The notes beneath the pieces were generated by a model, which saw nothing but the letters and a program-made list of their open reading frames with translations, made no database searches and was not told where the DNA came from. This document shows, in pieces, positions 43,551 through 55,388 of a stretch of 64,000 nucleotides of DNA (position 1 is the stretch's first letter; every line of letters begins with the position of its first letter). The position numbers and the translations under genes are program-made. Origin of the DNA: Coix lacryma-jobi var. lacryma-jobi (lineage: Eukaryota > Streptophyta > Magnoliopsida > Poales > Poaceae); NCBI GenBank assembly GCA_009763385.1, contig CM019822.1, positions 8,278,127 through 8,342,126 on the forward strand, read 5' to 3'.

Positions 43551-44083
43551 ACCTCTTAGGTATGTATATCGAGGAATTAAGGAGCCCGAGGAGACGAACG
43601 AGTGGGGGTGTTCCTTTCTCCCTCACACACTAGATTTGGAGAAATGGAGTAGGCTTCTATTATGTTTAAACATGACAGCCTCCAAGCAAGATGAAACTAA
43701 GGTTCCTCCACTTTATTTGCATGCACGAATGAGTCTTTGAGATTATTTGACAATATTGATAATTTGAATTTGGAGCAAGCCCATATATCCCAACAATCCA
43801 CACTACTAGATCTTCATAAAATGTAGTAGCTGTACTTTTTTTTTCTTTTTTGATTAATCTTGTAATTTTTAGATCTTCTTAGTGAACATGTGTGATCCTT
43901 TTAATATTGTTAGATTTGATATAGAACAACAAAAACTAAGTGAGCTATAGTAATTTGGAAGCAATAGAGTACATCTTAAAGACCAATGTCCCTAACTCAC
44001 TATCATTGTTGGCTAGTACTACGACAAATATCTGGCTTTGACACATTATCACTTGCATTAATGGTCAAAAGCAAAGAATGTTA

Positions 44084-44390
44084 GGTCATATTTAGTTCCC
44101 AGCCCAAAAACTTTTCACCATTCACATCGAATATTTAGACACATGCATAGAGTATTAATGTAGACTAAAAATAATAATTACACAAATTGCAATAACTTTG
44201 CGAGACAATTTTTTTAAGCCTAATGAGGTCATGATTTGACAATGTTGTGCGACGGTAAACATGTGTTAATGATGAATTAATTAATCTTAATAAATTCGTC
44301 TCATTGTTTCAGATGAAATATGTAATTTATTATTTTATTAGTATATTTTTAATAGACTAAATTAGTACCACAACATTTGATGTACTATAA
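44084..44390. mobile_element. Degraded Tourist-like element
   Basis: GGTCATATTTAGTTCCCAG preceded by TTA resembles the left ends at 22881 and 26154; the AATTAATTAATCTTAATAAA and TTCGTCTC blocks are also common in this group. The right end is not clear. Confidence 0.4.
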
Positions 44391-44554
44391 TAGTCGAAAC
44401 GGCAATGGCCGACGAAATGACAGCGTCAAAGAAGGTATTCTCGAGGAGAAAAGTACAACATGGTTCAGTTCGCTTGAGCTATAAACCGATTTGAATCCGT
44501 ATAAATTAATTGTAGAATAATATTTTTTTTCACTACAAATCAATCGACTTATAA

Positions 44555-44769
44555 GGGCATCCTCAATGGGTGACTCATAAGCTGTCTCTTAGCATTTTTT
44601 CATACTTTAATACAAGATAGAGAAAAGCTAGCTCTTGATCAAAAGCTAGACTCATACACACATTTCAAGAACATGTGAGAGTGTCATGTGGGTCTTATTG
44701 TATTATGAGTTATTGCTAAAAGCTAACACTATTGGAGGTAGCAGCTGACTCTTGCTGTGGCGGATGCCC
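44555..44769. mobile_element. Tourist-like MITE
   Basis: Starts GGGCATCCTCAATGGG, ends GGCGGATGCCC, with TAA on both sides (44552-44554, 44770-44772). Length 215 bp. Confidence 0.82.
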
Positions 44770-45908
44770 TAAGTCATGCCGAACACAGCCACGATTAGGT
44801 CACTCTCTTCCTCTCATCCCCATTGTCAGAACAAATGTTTTTTTTATCAAACGATTCTTCTAAAGATCGGCGTTGTGGAAACAGAGAAGCGCCAGGATCG
44901 CCGGCAAACCCGCGCAGTCCCGATCGGGCGCACGCCTCCGCCGGCATCTGGTCCTTTCGCTGACTCGCGTCGCCGATCGCCTGAAAAGGAAAAGGAAATG
45001 GCCCGACCGCCCCAGGCTCGAGCAAACCCGACACGGGCAACTTTTTAGCTTTTTCCGTGCTGAGATCTTGTCGACCTGCAAGGGAGATTCACCGGTCATC
45101 GTCGAATCACTTTGCAGTCCACGGAGGAGCCTGCGACCGCCGCAGCGCCATGAACGCAGTCGCAGTACATCCAGGAAGCTTTAAACCCTATCATAACATG
45201 GAGTAATTAACCGTGGACGTGGAGGAGGAGTGGGCCAGGCAGGCTGCATGGCCTCCCTCTCCCTGCAACATGTTGGGGACGTTCGCAGGCACCAGGCAGT
45301 CCAGTCCTGGGGACCGGAGGCAGTCCAGTCCGGACGGCAGGAGCTCATGGGTCATGGGTCGAGCAAGCCCGGCTAGCTGCACGCCTGCCCTGTTCTGCCC
45401 TGCATGCCCGTGTCGATCTAGCTGGGAGAGTTAAGGGGTCTCGCATGGCAATTGGCTGCTGGATCACTGCGGATACATGGGTGTATGCCGAAGGCTCTGA
45501 GTGATGAGTGATTGTCAACGGGTATGATGCGCATGTTCTTTGGCTTGTGTTGTGCAGGTGTCGAGCACGGAGACAGTGATCGAGGGTAGGTGAAGGTCAA
45601 GTTGAGACGTGTTGTGCTGACGGACCGGGTGCGGTGAAGGATGGGCGTGCCGTGCGGCGGACGTGTCATGCCAATGTACCGAGCGGTGAAGGGCAGACGT
45701 GAGGCTTGGACTGAGGGACCGGAGTACCTGAGGATCAGCTGTGGAGGCTGGCAGCCTGTGACGACGACAAGCAAAGAAGTGTGGTCATGTGTTGCTCAGG
45801 TCGAGGACCTGGGAACACGTGTCGGTTGATGGGGTGCACGGGAGGTGCATCCCCTCTACGACGCCGGTTTGGTGGTTCAGCCAGGGAAAAACCACCGGTG
45901 GACGGTTT

Positions 45909-46161
45909 CCAGGTTTGGGCCTCAAAACCTGGGTGCTGAGGGTTTCCGAGTTTGGCCACAAAACTCGGGCGGTGGACGGTTTCCAGGTTTGGGCCTCAAA
46001 ACCTGGGTGCTGAGGGTTTCCGAGTTTGGCCACAAAACTCGGGCTGAGGACGGTTTCCAGGTTTGGGCCTCAAAACCTGGGCGCTGCGGGTTTGCTGAGT
46101 TTGGGCCTCAAAACTCAGATACTGGAAGGCTGGTTTCCCGGTTTGGGCCTCAAAACCGGGG
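45909..46161 (+). repeat. Hairpin array in LTR 1
   Basis: Seven short inverted repeats share a TTTGGGCCTC or TTTGGCCAC centre followed by AAAA. The arms are CCAGG/CCTGG (three times), CCGAG/CTCGG (twice), CTGAG/CTCAG and CCCGG/CCGGG. The pairing is kept although the arm sequence changes. Confidence 0.93.
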
Positions 46162-46353
46162 GGAACAGAGCAAAGGCGGCACGTGGCGGCAATCGGAAGG
46201 TTGCGCGGAGGCAACGCGGACGAGTTGTGCGGACGTGGCCGTCGGATACACCTACCACTGAGTTGGTCCAGTATAGCCTTAGGGTTTAGCTGGCTTGCTC
46301 TGTAAATAGCTTAGAGAGGGGTAGAGTAGGAAATAGATTTAGGCTAGTTGTAG

Positions 46354-46361
46354 TATAAATA
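46354..46361 (+). promoter_or_regulatory. TATA box of LTR 1
   Basis: TATAAATA about 190 bases downstream of the hairpin array; the likely start of element transcription. The matching site in LTR 2 is 56274-56281. Confidence 0.7.
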
Positions 46362-47550
46362 GAGGGAGACACCCTCCTCCCTTCCTATCTCAGTTAGTTG
46401 CTTTTGTTCTTAGGGTTTCCTGCTCTCCCATTCCCTGCTGTAGCTAGTTGAGATCCACAGAAAAACTTGTTCTGTGTTCTGTTGGTTCACGGAAGTGAGG
46501 CCGTATCCTCATCCTTCCAGAGCAGATCCGTGTTGTGCACTGTGTCGGCTGAGTCCTGCGATTGGTAGTGTAGTGCACTGTGTTCGTCGCGTTTTGGCTC
46601 TGCTCGATTTTTCCCGTCGATCGATCTCTCTCCAGTGTGTCTTTGCGAAATCCGTTTGAATCAGTTTGTTCGTACCATTGAGGAGGTCATTTCGACCAAA
46701 GGAATTCATCTAACTCCTCATGATCGAATAGATCGGGACGATTTCGTTTTCGTGGTACTTTTTCGTTCATCCACTTTCCCTTTTGATTTCCCTATGTTCT
46801 TGGTGGTTCTGAGAAGATGATTTCTTGGGGATAGTCTCCTAACTACCCTGTGATCTTCTTCTCCAAGTTTGGAAACTTGGGATGGTGTCTTGATCGAGTT
46901 TTGGAGGGATTTGCTTTTCGGGAGAACGCGTCCAGATCCGAGCTTCTGCGAGAGCAGTGCGCAGCAGGCTCGGGTGTCGGAACGTGCCGAGGCCACCTTC
47001 GTACGGTGACTCTCGAGTAAGCTGAGACCACCCTCGGGCGAGGCGGAACTTTTCCCGAGGCCTCTTGAGCCTCGGATGAATCGGAACCTTTTCCGTGGTC
47101 CCCTCAGCCTCGGGCGAGTCGGAGTTTCACTCGGAGGCCTCTCTCGAGCCTCAAGCCTCGGGCGAGTCGGAGTTTCGTTCCGAGGCCTCTCTCTCTCGAG
47201 CCCCAACCCTCGGGCGAGACGGAGTTTTCCTCTGAGACCTCCCTCAGCCTCGGGCGAGTCGGTGTTTTCTCCTGAAACCTTCCTCGAGCCTCGGGCGAAT
47301 CGGAGTTTTGCCCCGAGGCCTCGTTGGCTCAGTTCTCCGCCAGTTTCTTCGTACTTTCTGGTCAGTGGTGCCTCGCTGTGATCTCAGGGATCATCCACCC
47401 TCTTCCAAGGGTCGTGGGCATCACGGTTGTGTTTGGAGTTTTGGGGGTTGATTTTATTGGGACATAGGCCTTAATTTCTGTGAAGAAATTTTGAGGCTCC
47501 CATTCACCCCCCCCTCTGGTCGCCTGGTTTGACTCTTTCGGTCCTTCAAT

Positions 47551-47562
47551 TGGTATCAGAGC
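47551..47562 (+). other. Primer binding site, copy 1
   Basis: TGGTATCAGAGC, two bases after LTR 1; matches initiator tRNA-Met. Confidence 0.92.
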
Positions 47563-47611
47563 AGGTTAAGGATCTTCCACCTTAGCCGGTTCCAGATCCA
47601 CAGAAGGCGAC

Positions 47612-50167
47612 ATGGATCGCGGCGTGGGCAAACCGCCGTTCTTTGATGGGACGAACTATGCGTATTGGAAGATACGCATGTCGGCCTATCTCCAGAGCAT
47701 GGGCTCTTCTGTTTGGGAGATTTGCAACAACGCTGATTACGTGGTCTTGGCTGCTCGTGTCACTCAACAGCAAATTGATGAGCACGATGCCAATAGCCGA
47801 GCCCGTAATGCTCTCTTTTCATGTTTGAGCATGGGAGAGTTTGACCGCGTTTCTCACCTCTCTACGGCTCGGGAGATCTGGGACACCCTCATGCGTTTTC
47901 ATGAGGGTACCTCTCAAGTCAAAACCCGACTCTACGAGTCGTTTAAGAGAGAGTATGAGAACTTTCGACATCAACCTGGCGAGAGCATAGAAAGTTTATT
48001 CGCTCGCTTTCAGGTGATTGTCAACAGGATGAGGGCTAACAGAGAGCAGTTGCCTTTTGACGATCATGAGCGTGCTTTGAAGCTTTTGCACACTCTTGAC
48101 CGTTCGGTGTGGGACTCCAAGGTTCAGGCGATCATCGAATCACCTAACTATGAGACCCTCACCTGCGATGAGCTCTTCAGTAAGCTCAAGTCCAGTGAGA
48201 TTGACGCCATGTCGAGGGCTTCTTATGTGAATCCTTCTGGCCCGACTATGGCTTTGGTTTCTGGCTCTTCCGCTAACTCCTCTGGTGGCGTTGCTCTTGC
48301 ATCTCTCTTTTCTGTCACCGAGGAGCAGCTGGAGTCCTTGGGGGATGATGAGTTGGCATTGCTTGCCAACCGGTTCACACGGTTCCACAACAACCGTATG
48401 AACCGTCGCCGCGGAGGAGGACGCTCGGGATGCTACGAGTGCGGCGACCCCGACCACTTCATCGCCAACTGCCCCAAGAAGAACAAGCATCTGGGGAAGG
48501 GCGATCATGGGCACAAGTACGACTCCGGCAAGCGCAAGGAGAAGTACGTCCCTCCGAGGCACAAGAAGAGGGGCGGCTTCGACAAGGAGTACATCAAGAA
48601 GAAGTACTTGGAGAAGGCCCAGGCTGAGCAGCGTGCGTTCTTCGCCACGCTCAGCGACGTCGACGGCTCGGATGACGACTCCGCCTCCTCGAGCGATGAC
48701 GAGTCCGAGAAGAAGAAGAGGATCGAGGACCAGCTGAACGGCCTCTGCTTCTTCGCCGACGACGATGGCCTCTGCACCATGGCCCTCAGCAACGAGGTCG
48801 GAGGCGAGCTGGAGCGCACCCCTCGGAACGACGACGACGACACCTCCCAGGTATCTCTCACCTACGACGAGCTTTCTTCCGAGGTTGAGAAGCTTACTGC
48901 TGCCCTCCTTAGCCAAGATAAACTGCTTAGGCGTGCTGCTAGAGAGCGCAAGGAGTTTAGGCAGAAGTGGGAGGACACGGTGAAGGAGCTTGAGTTCGCT
49001 CGGTCCACCGTGGTTGTGTCGGAGGAAGCTGAGTGTGAGTCATGCACAGCGCACATGACTGACCTTCTCACTTTGAGAGGTAAGTATGCTGCGTTGGTTG
49101 GAGAGGTGGATGAGCTCCGAGCTAGGCCTCAGCTGTTGGGTGCATGCAAGACTTGTCCTGTCTTCCAATCTGAGTTGGCAGAGAAGAATGCCAAGATTGT
49201 GTCTCTTGAAGAGGCCAACTCGGATAGCACTTGTGTCGTGAGGTGCGCCTTGTGCGAGGGTCTGGAGATGGAGATTGCAAATGTCAAGCATGACAAGATG
49301 CAAACCGAGGAAGAAAACACATACCTTCGGACCATCTTGTCATGGGTCTCCTGTAGTGAGCCGCAGCTCGGGATGATGATTTCCCAATTCAAGCGAGCTG
49401 CTGGGGGTCCTGGTGTAGGTTTTGCTCCGGGTGTTGACCTTTCTGCTTTTGGGAAGACTGGAGAGTCGAGTGGTCTAAATCCTAGTGAGAAGCCCAACTC
49501 CACCACCACTCCCAAGTTGACCAAGCTGCCACCCAGTGAGCCTGTCAAGCCTATCACCAAATACGGGGTTTTTGAGGAACCCCCGAGAGCTCCACCCAAA
49601 AACCAAGTATGGGCACCCAAGCCGAGCCACCTCAAAAACAAGCTCGACACAATGTCACCCATCCAGGGGGAGTGCTTGCCACAGAAGGGCAAGGTGAGCC
49701 ACACCCACAGCCCGGCGTACCAACAACCCCCGTTGCGTGTGGTGAGGTACCAGTGTGATTTTTGTGGGAGAGATGGTCACTTGAGTGAGTTCTGTTTTAG
49801 GCGCAGGAGAGAAGCGCGCCGTGCCAGGGAGAGGGCACCAAGGCCTGCTGTTAGGACCAGGGGCTCAGAGCCTCAAGTCTCGAGGCCTCAGCCTCAGCCT
49901 CATCCTCGTGCCCCGAGGCCTCAGCCTCGTGCCCCAAGGCCTAAGCCTCGTGCTCCCAGGCCTCAGCAGCGGAGGGCTCCGAGGAGAGAGCCTCGGCCTA
50001 GAGGCCCAGAGCCTCAGCCTAGAGGTCCAGAGCCTCGGCAGCATGTTGAGCCTCAGGCTCCCAGGCGTAGGCCTCGTAGAGAGCATGCCCGACGGGGTCC
50101 TGCTTTTGCAGTTGACGGACCCCGTGGCGGAGGTTTTGTTGAGCGTTTTTCCCCCACTGCAGTTTGA
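47612..50167 (+). CDS. gag: Gag of copy 1, C-terminus frameshifted (851 aa)
   Basis: Same protein as in copy 2 over 840 residues. N-terminal gag fold (FFDGTNYAYWKIRMSAYL..., WDTLMRFHEGTSQVK), a CX2CX4HX4C knuckle at residues 274-287, a Lys-rich then acidic Ser/Asp stretch, a long coiled region, and a second knuckle (CDFCGRDGHLSEFC, from residue 715). A tail of Pro-Arg/Gln repeats follows. One extra T in the run at 50146-50150 shifts the frame and ends the protein early, losing about 65 C-terminal residues present in copy 2. Three substitutions (Gln/His near residue 28, Tyr/Asp, His/Gln) also separate the copies. Confidence 0.88.
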   Translation: MDRGVGKPPFFDGTNYAYWKIRMSAYLQSMGSSVWEICNNADYVVLAARVTQQQIDEHDANSRARNALFSCLSMGEFDRVSHLSTAREIWDTLMRFHEGTSQVKTRLYESFKREYENFRHQPGESIESLFARFQVIVNRMRANREQLPFDDHERALKLLHTLDRSVWDSKVQAIIESPNYETLTCDELFSKLKSSEIDAMSRASYVNPSGPTMALVSGSSANSSGGVALASLFSVTEEQLESLGDDELALLANRFTRFHNNRMNRRRGGGRSGCYECGDPDHFIANCPKKNKHLGKGDHGHKYDSGKRKEKYVPPRHKKRGGFDKEYIKKKYLEKAQAEQRAFFATLSDVDGSDDDSASSSDDESEKKKRIEDQLNGLCFFADDDGLCTMALSNEVGGELERTPRNDDDDTSQVSLTYDELSSEVEKLTAALLSQDKLLRRAARERKEFRQKWEDTVKELEFARSTVVVSEEAECESCTAHMTDLLTLRGKYAALVGEVDELRARPQLLGACKTCPVFQSELAEKNAKIVSLEEANSDSTCVVRCALCEGLEMEIANVKHDKMQTEEENTYLRTILSWVSCSEPQLGMMISQFKRAAGGPGVGFAPGVDLSAFGKTGESSGLNPSEKPNSTTTPKLTKLPPSEPVKPITKYGVFEEPPRAPPKNQVWAPKPSHLKNKLDTMSPIQGECLPQKGKVSHTHSPAYQQPPLRVVRYQCDFCGRDGHLSEFCFRRRREARRARERAPRPAVRTRGSEPQVSRPQPQPHPRAPRPQPRAPRPKPRAPRPQQRRAPRREPRPRGPEPQPRGPEPRQHVEPQAPRRRPRREHARRGPAFAVDGPRGGGFVERFSPTAV

Positions 50168-50362
50168 GCATTGCAGTGAGCGCTCCTTCCCTAGCGGACC
50201 ATGTCTTCCTCAGCATGGTGATCGCTTCTCTTGTAGACAGTATAGGAATGGTTTTTATCCTAACCGTTCTTTTGAGCAGCCGGGCCAACACTGGTATTTC
50301 CCTCACTTCACTAACCCCAGTGTTGGACCGTATGCTCACCCTATGTCTTTTTATTGATGTAG

Positions 50363-53300
50363 GTAAATCGGTTGGAGGACATTTGGTTGGTGGATTCCGG
50401 TTGCTCGAGGCACATGACCGGAAACGCCAAGTGGTTCTCCAGCCTTAGTCCTGTTGCCGGAAAGGAGTACATAACCTTCGGTGACAACAGCAAGGGTAAG
50501 GTAGTGTCCCGCGGATCAGTGCGGGTTAATGAGCACTTTGTGTTGCGCGATGTTGCTCTTGTTTCTAACTTGCATTTTAACTTGCTTTCTGTTTCGCAAC
50601 TTTTTGACGATGACTATGAGATTCGTTTTAAACCAAATCTCAGTCGTATTTTGGACCCTCAGGGCAATCTGGTATGTCTGATTTCGCCCTTTGGGAAAGT
50701 CTTTCGTGCGAATTTCTCAGAGTCTTTTGGCACTTCTCGCTGTCTTTTGGCTAGTCCTTCCTCCTCTGATCTTTGGAAGTGGCATAGGAGGCTCGGTCAT
50801 TTAAGCTTCGACTTGCTTGCAAGACTTAGCTCACTTGGCCTAATCCGAGGATTGCCCAAGCTTTCGATGGAGAAGGATCTAGTCTGTCACTCTTGTAGAC
50901 ACAGGAAGATGGTTGCTGCTCCCCACCATCCAGTGACTAAGGTCATGACCTCGCACCCTGGAGAGCTTTTACACATGGACCTTGTTGGTCCGGCTCGGGT
51001 GAGCTCGGTTGGTGGCAAGTGGTATGTTTTGGTCGTTGTCGATGACTTTTCGAGATATTCGTGGGTCTTCTTTTTAGCTGAGAAGACCGAGACTTTTTCC
51101 GTTGCTCGCAATCTGATTTTACGTCTTCAGAACGAGTTCCCTTTGAACTCGATGCGAGCTATTAGAAGTGATAATGGTTCCGAATTTAAAAATTCGGATT
51201 TTGAGAAGTTCTGTAACTGTCTGGGTTTAGAGCACCAGTTTTCTTCCCCCTACACACCGCCACAGAATGGTGTTGTAGAGAGGAAAAATTGGACCCTCAT
51301 TGAGATGGCCAGGACGATGCTCGACGAGCATAGGACTCCCAGGCGCTACTGGGCCGAGGCTATAAACACTGCGTGCTATATTTCAAATCGCATTTTTCTG
51401 CGAGCGTTCTTAAAAAAGACTTCTTATGAGTTGCGTTTTGGTCGCCAACCCAAAGTGAGTTATTTTAGAGTCTTCGGTTGCCACTGTTTTATTTTGAAGA
51501 AAGGCAACCTGGACAAGTTTGAGTCTCGTTCCTCTGACGGTGTGTTTTTGGGTTATGGCACTCACACTCGGGCTTATCGTGTACTTAACCTTGACACTAA
51601 CCGAGTCATGGAGACATCAGATGTCACCTTCGACGAGACTCTCGTTTGTCCTTCTTCTCGTTTTGAGCGTGCAGGTGATCATGAGGTCGGCGAGCCTCTG
51701 TTTGATGACCGGGAGGAGGGTGCCGAGGGTATGGACGACCCTGCAGAGGGTATGGACGGTCCAGCACCCCCTCCACTCGCCGAGGCCCATAGAGAAGCCT
51801 CGACGACGATCCACGGCCCCGAGACCTCTTCTTCCTGGGGGCCGTGGGATCCGCCACCCCGCGCGGTACCTTTTGTACCCGGGGAGGCACCAGCTGCTGC
51901 TGAGGCTGAAGCCGAGGCCACCTCGGCCAGGGAGGCTCCGCAGCACATCCAGCGCCGGCACCCGCCTCAGCAGATGATCGGCAGCCTCGACGACCGAGTC
52001 ACTCGGTCCAGGTCTCAGCAAATCTCGTACTTTGCTCACTCTGCTTTTGTCGCTAATTTTGAGCCCCGAGATGTTGGACACGCTTTGACGGATCCAGACT
52101 GGGTCAATGCCATGCATGAGGAGTTAGAAAACTTTGAGCGAAATCGGGTTTGGGTTCTAGTTCCACCTCCACCTGACTGTAAACCTATTGGGACAAAATG
52201 GGTTTTCAAGAACAAGCAAGGAGAGGATGGCCAAGTTGTTAGAAACAAGGCCAGGCTTGTAGCGAAGGGTTACAGTCAGAAGGAGGGAGTAGACTATGAG
52301 GAGACTTTTGCTCCTGTAGCTCGTTTGGAGGCTATTAGGATACTCTTGGCTTTTGCTGCATCCAAAGGTTTTAAATTGTTTCAAATGGATGTCAAGAGTG
52401 CCTTCTTAAACGGCTACATAGAAGAGGAAGTGTATGTTGAGCAGCCCCCGGTTTTGAAAGTCTCAAGTTTCCGAACCATGTTTTTAAACTTCACAAAGCT
52501 TTATATGGTCTGAAACAAGCCCCTAGAGCCTGGTATGATAGGTTAAAAACCTTCTTGCTTGCTAAGGGTTTTAAAATGGGATGTGTAGATAAAACGCTCT
52601 TTCTCCTCAGGCAAGGCAAAGACACTCTCTTGGTCCAAATTTACGTGGATGATATCATTTTCGGTGGTTCTTCTCACGCTTTGGTTGCCAAGTTTGCAGA
52701 TACTATGAGCAGGGAGTTCGAGATGAGCATGATGGGAGAGCTGACATTCTTTCTCGGGTTGCAAATTAAGCAATCCCGAGAGGGGACGTTTGTGCACCAG
52801 GGCAAGTACACCAAGGACTTGCTGAAGCGGTTCGACATGGGTGAGGCCAAGCCTCTACCAACGCCCATGTCGACGACGACTGCCCTGGATGCGGATGTGG
52901 ATGGCGAAGCAGTGGACCAGAAGGAGTACCGCAGCATGATTGGATCGCTCCTCTACTTGACGGCGACACGCCCAGACATCCAGTTTGCGGTGTGCCTGTG
53001 CGCGCGCTTCCAGGCCTCACCGCGTATTTCTCACTGTCAGGCGGTGAAGAGGGTCTTCAGGTACCTTCGGTTCACACTCGAGCTCGGGATCTGGTATTCG
53101 GCCTCATCCACTCTCTCCCTCTGCGGTTATTCTGATGCCGATTTTGCTGGGTGTCGTATTGATCGCAAGTCCACCTCTGGGACTTGCCAGTTTATCGGTT
53201 CTTCTCTTATTTCATGGTCTTCTCGCAAGCAGTCTAGTGTCGCCCAGTCTACCACGGAGGCTGAGTATGTTGCTGCGGCTAGCTGCTGTTCCCAGTTACT

Positions 53301-53586
53301 CTGGATGATGGCTACTTTGCGTGATTTTGGTCTGAGCTTTTCTCGTGTTCCTTTGCTTTGTGATAGCACGAGTGCTATTAGCGTTGCTAAGAACCCCGTG
53401 CTTCACTCGAAGACCAAACATATTGATGTGCGCTTTCATTTTTTGCGAGACCACCAGGAGAAGGGTGATATCGACCTTCGCCATGTCGATACTCATCATC
53501 AACTGGCCGATATTTTTACCAAGCCTTTAGACGAATCAACCTTTAATCGGTTGAGGGGTGAGCTTGGTGTGTGTTTCCCCTTTTAG
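50363..53586 (+). pseudogene. pol: Pol of copy 1 with a frameshift in RT
   Basis: The pol frame opens at 50363, just after TAG. Numbered from 50372: protease VDSG (7-10); integrase H138/C172/C175 zinc site and catalytic D203, D267, E303 with the DD35E spacing; the RT begins near residue 600 (WVFKNKQGEDG, KARLVAKGYSQ). A one-base loss in the G run at 52450-52451 shifts the frame and gives a stop at 52513. The rest, including RT YVDD (about 52643) and RNase H (YSDADFAG, TEAEYVA, ADIFTKPL), continues in another frame from about 52514 to 53586. Enzymatic RT from this copy is therefore not expected without frameshifting. The same lesion is in copy 2. Confidence 0.92.
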
Positions 53587-54687
53587 ATGGGGGAAACATT
53601 TTGTGCTGTGTACAGATTGACTTTTTAATTTGTCGTTCTCTTCTTTTTGCGTTTCAACATACATTCTGAGCCTCAGATTTTTAATCACTAGAATGTATTT
53701 ACACTCTGTTCAGTCTGATCCGAGGTTTATGATGGAGGCCTGTAGCTTATGCTCTTACTGATCACTAGTACATGTTGTGGGCTGAGCTATTTTAAAATTA
53801 TGAATTTTTTTAAATAAATTAAATTCTGAAAATGTTCACCATTAAGATATGCAACTAGCATGTGTAGGTTGTGTTGAGTTTACTCGCGCTTTTCATATAT
53901 GCTAGGTTGCTATGTCTCTAGTTCTGAGTCATTCACTTGCTTGGTCTGTTCATATAATGTTTAAAAGTTGAACCAGGCTTTAGTAAAATGAAAAGATCGA
54001 GATGGGATTGCTTGTCAACACCTCACGGTATCAAGACTGTTTCTCATTGCACCTTGAGTTAAACTTGAGCCGTGTAGTGTATGACCGAAACCGTAGCTTT
54101 AAGCTCCTGATTGCTTCGGCATAGGCTTCGCTCGGTTGAAAAGTAAGGCAAAGACAAGCTTTCAACCTCTCGCATTCACATGCAAATAAATAAACTTGTA
54201 TCATTTCACCGCTGCAACTCCGATATAAACATGAAATCACAAGTATATGCTTCATTCCTATGCATGATGATTGCACTGTGCTAGGGGTAGTTCACCTTGT
54301 ATACATGTTTAGCACTTGTACAGACTCCTGTCTACGCTTTGTTAGTGCTATTTTGATGGTGAATACCTTATTTGACTCAAAACTGCTCACTATTGCTCAT
54401 ATGGCTCATATTTCCAGTGATCAGTCTGAGCCTTCGCCGAGCCTGTATGTGCATCTGTTGAGTCCCTCGGGCTATACTGTTTAGAGCATTTTTGCATTCT
54501 TTTGACTATAAGTCTGAAGCTCCTGACTTGCATCTCTGACTTCTTTGCATAATGGAAGGGGGGAGAACTTTTGCCTCTTGATAAGTGCATTTTCAACTAA
54601 GGGGGAGAATTTTGCAAATCATATGTTCCCTGTTCCCTGGATGTAGAGGGAGTTATTATCTGCACTAGTCAAGGGGGAGCGGAGGGA

Positions 54688-54937
54688 GTCTCGGCCTCGA
54701 GTTATGCTGTTGCTTTCCAATAGCCTCAGTCACAGCATCGAGCTTTATTGTTCGAGGGGAAGCTTGTCTGTTTTTCCTCGAGCCTCTGCCTCGAGCCCTA
54801 GCCTCGGAGAGAGTCTCAGCCTCGAGCTATGCTGTTGCTTTCCAATAGCCTCAGTCACAGCATCGAGCTTTATTGTTCGAGGGGAAGCTTGTCTGTTTTT
54901 CCTCGAGCCTCTGCCTCGAGCCCCGGCCTCGAGCCCC
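54688..54937 (+). repeat. 125-bp tandem duplication in the 3' region
   Basis: Two units start at GTCTC(G/A)GCCTCGAG at 54688 and 54813 and share the TAGCCTCAGTCACAGC and GAGGGGAAGCTTGTCTG blocks. The second is followed by short CCTCGAGCCCCGG repeats. Confidence 0.88.
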
Positions 54938-55377
54938 GGCCTCGAGCCTCGGCCTCGAGCCCCGGCCTCTGCCTCGAGTCTTGCTGCTTTCTCGCAGGCT
55001 GATAGGTTTTGGTGTTGAGTTTGCTGTGCTAGTTGTGTTGAGCCGTTGCCTCTTTCTTGAGGGACTAGCATTTTGCCTCGTTTTCCACCATTACTTCAGT
55101 TGTTGTCAAGCTCTTTTCTCTGGAAGCTTCGATTGATATTTGCTAGCGGTGTTGAGCCTGTTCTACCTCTTCTTGAGGGCTAGCTTTGCTTTGCTTGGTT
55201 GCGTCGAGCCGTTGCCCATGTCTTTGGGGACCAAGTTGCTCTGCTCTTTTCACTTGACCTTTTCCGGCTTAGCTATGCTTTTGGGTCATTTGGTTGAGTT
55301 TTTCTCCTCTCCTTCCTCCTTTCCTCTTTCTTTCTCTTTTATTATGATTTGTGTGGGTAGTTGACAATGCACTCATC

Positions 55378-55387
55378 AAGGGGGAGA
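55378..55387 (+). other. Polypurine tract next to LTR 2
   Basis: AAGGGGGAGA, one base before the TG of LTR 2; the primer for plus-strand DNA of copy 1. Confidence 0.85.
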
Positions 55388-55388
55388 T

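Larger units (their letters stand above)
42055..45467. other. Gene-free stretch upstream of NRDE2
   Basis: Contains the NRDE2 promoter side (about 42055-42330, GC-rich), a diverged tandem duplication with a MITE in one copy, nested MITEs, and from 44770 a GC-rich part (to about 45180) with no recognised gene. Confidence 0.55.
45468..47548 (+). repeat. LTR 1 of the tandem array (2,081 bp)
   Basis: TGCGGATACATGG...GGTCCTTCA. Differs from LTR 2 by about nine substitutions and four small indels by eye, so the array is young. The 3' third (47030-47340) has repeated CCTCGGGCGAG units. Confidence 0.93.
53587..55388 (+). other. 3' non-coding region of copy 1 with multiple polypurine tracts
   Basis: No ORF of env type was found. 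AAGGGGGAG-like tracts occur at 54555-54567, 54599-54610, 54671-54680 and 55378-55387; the last touches the LTR and primes plus-strand synthesis. Repeated polypurine tracts are a described Sirevirus trait. CTCGAG/CCTCGGCCTCGAG units are dense at 54688-54990. Confidence 0.8.

Noticed and set aside
48140..48916. 258-aa antisense ORF in gag (also 58059-58835)
   Set aside because: Shadow of the gag frame; Val/Leu-rich from reversed codons, and present only because the sense frame is GC-rich and open.
49785..50357. 190-220-aa ORFs overlapping the Gag tail (also 59704-60366)
   Set aside because: Frame-shifted reading of the AGGCCTCAGCCTCG repeats, giving Leu/Ser/Gly periodic sequence; no start context or conservation sign.
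49076..50363. Splicing from the AG-GTAAGT site in gag to the pol opening
   Set aside because: The strongest donor (49080) leaves phase 1, while the pol frame needs phase 0 at 50363, so gag and pol would not be joined in frame. Weaker donors cannot be judged by eye.
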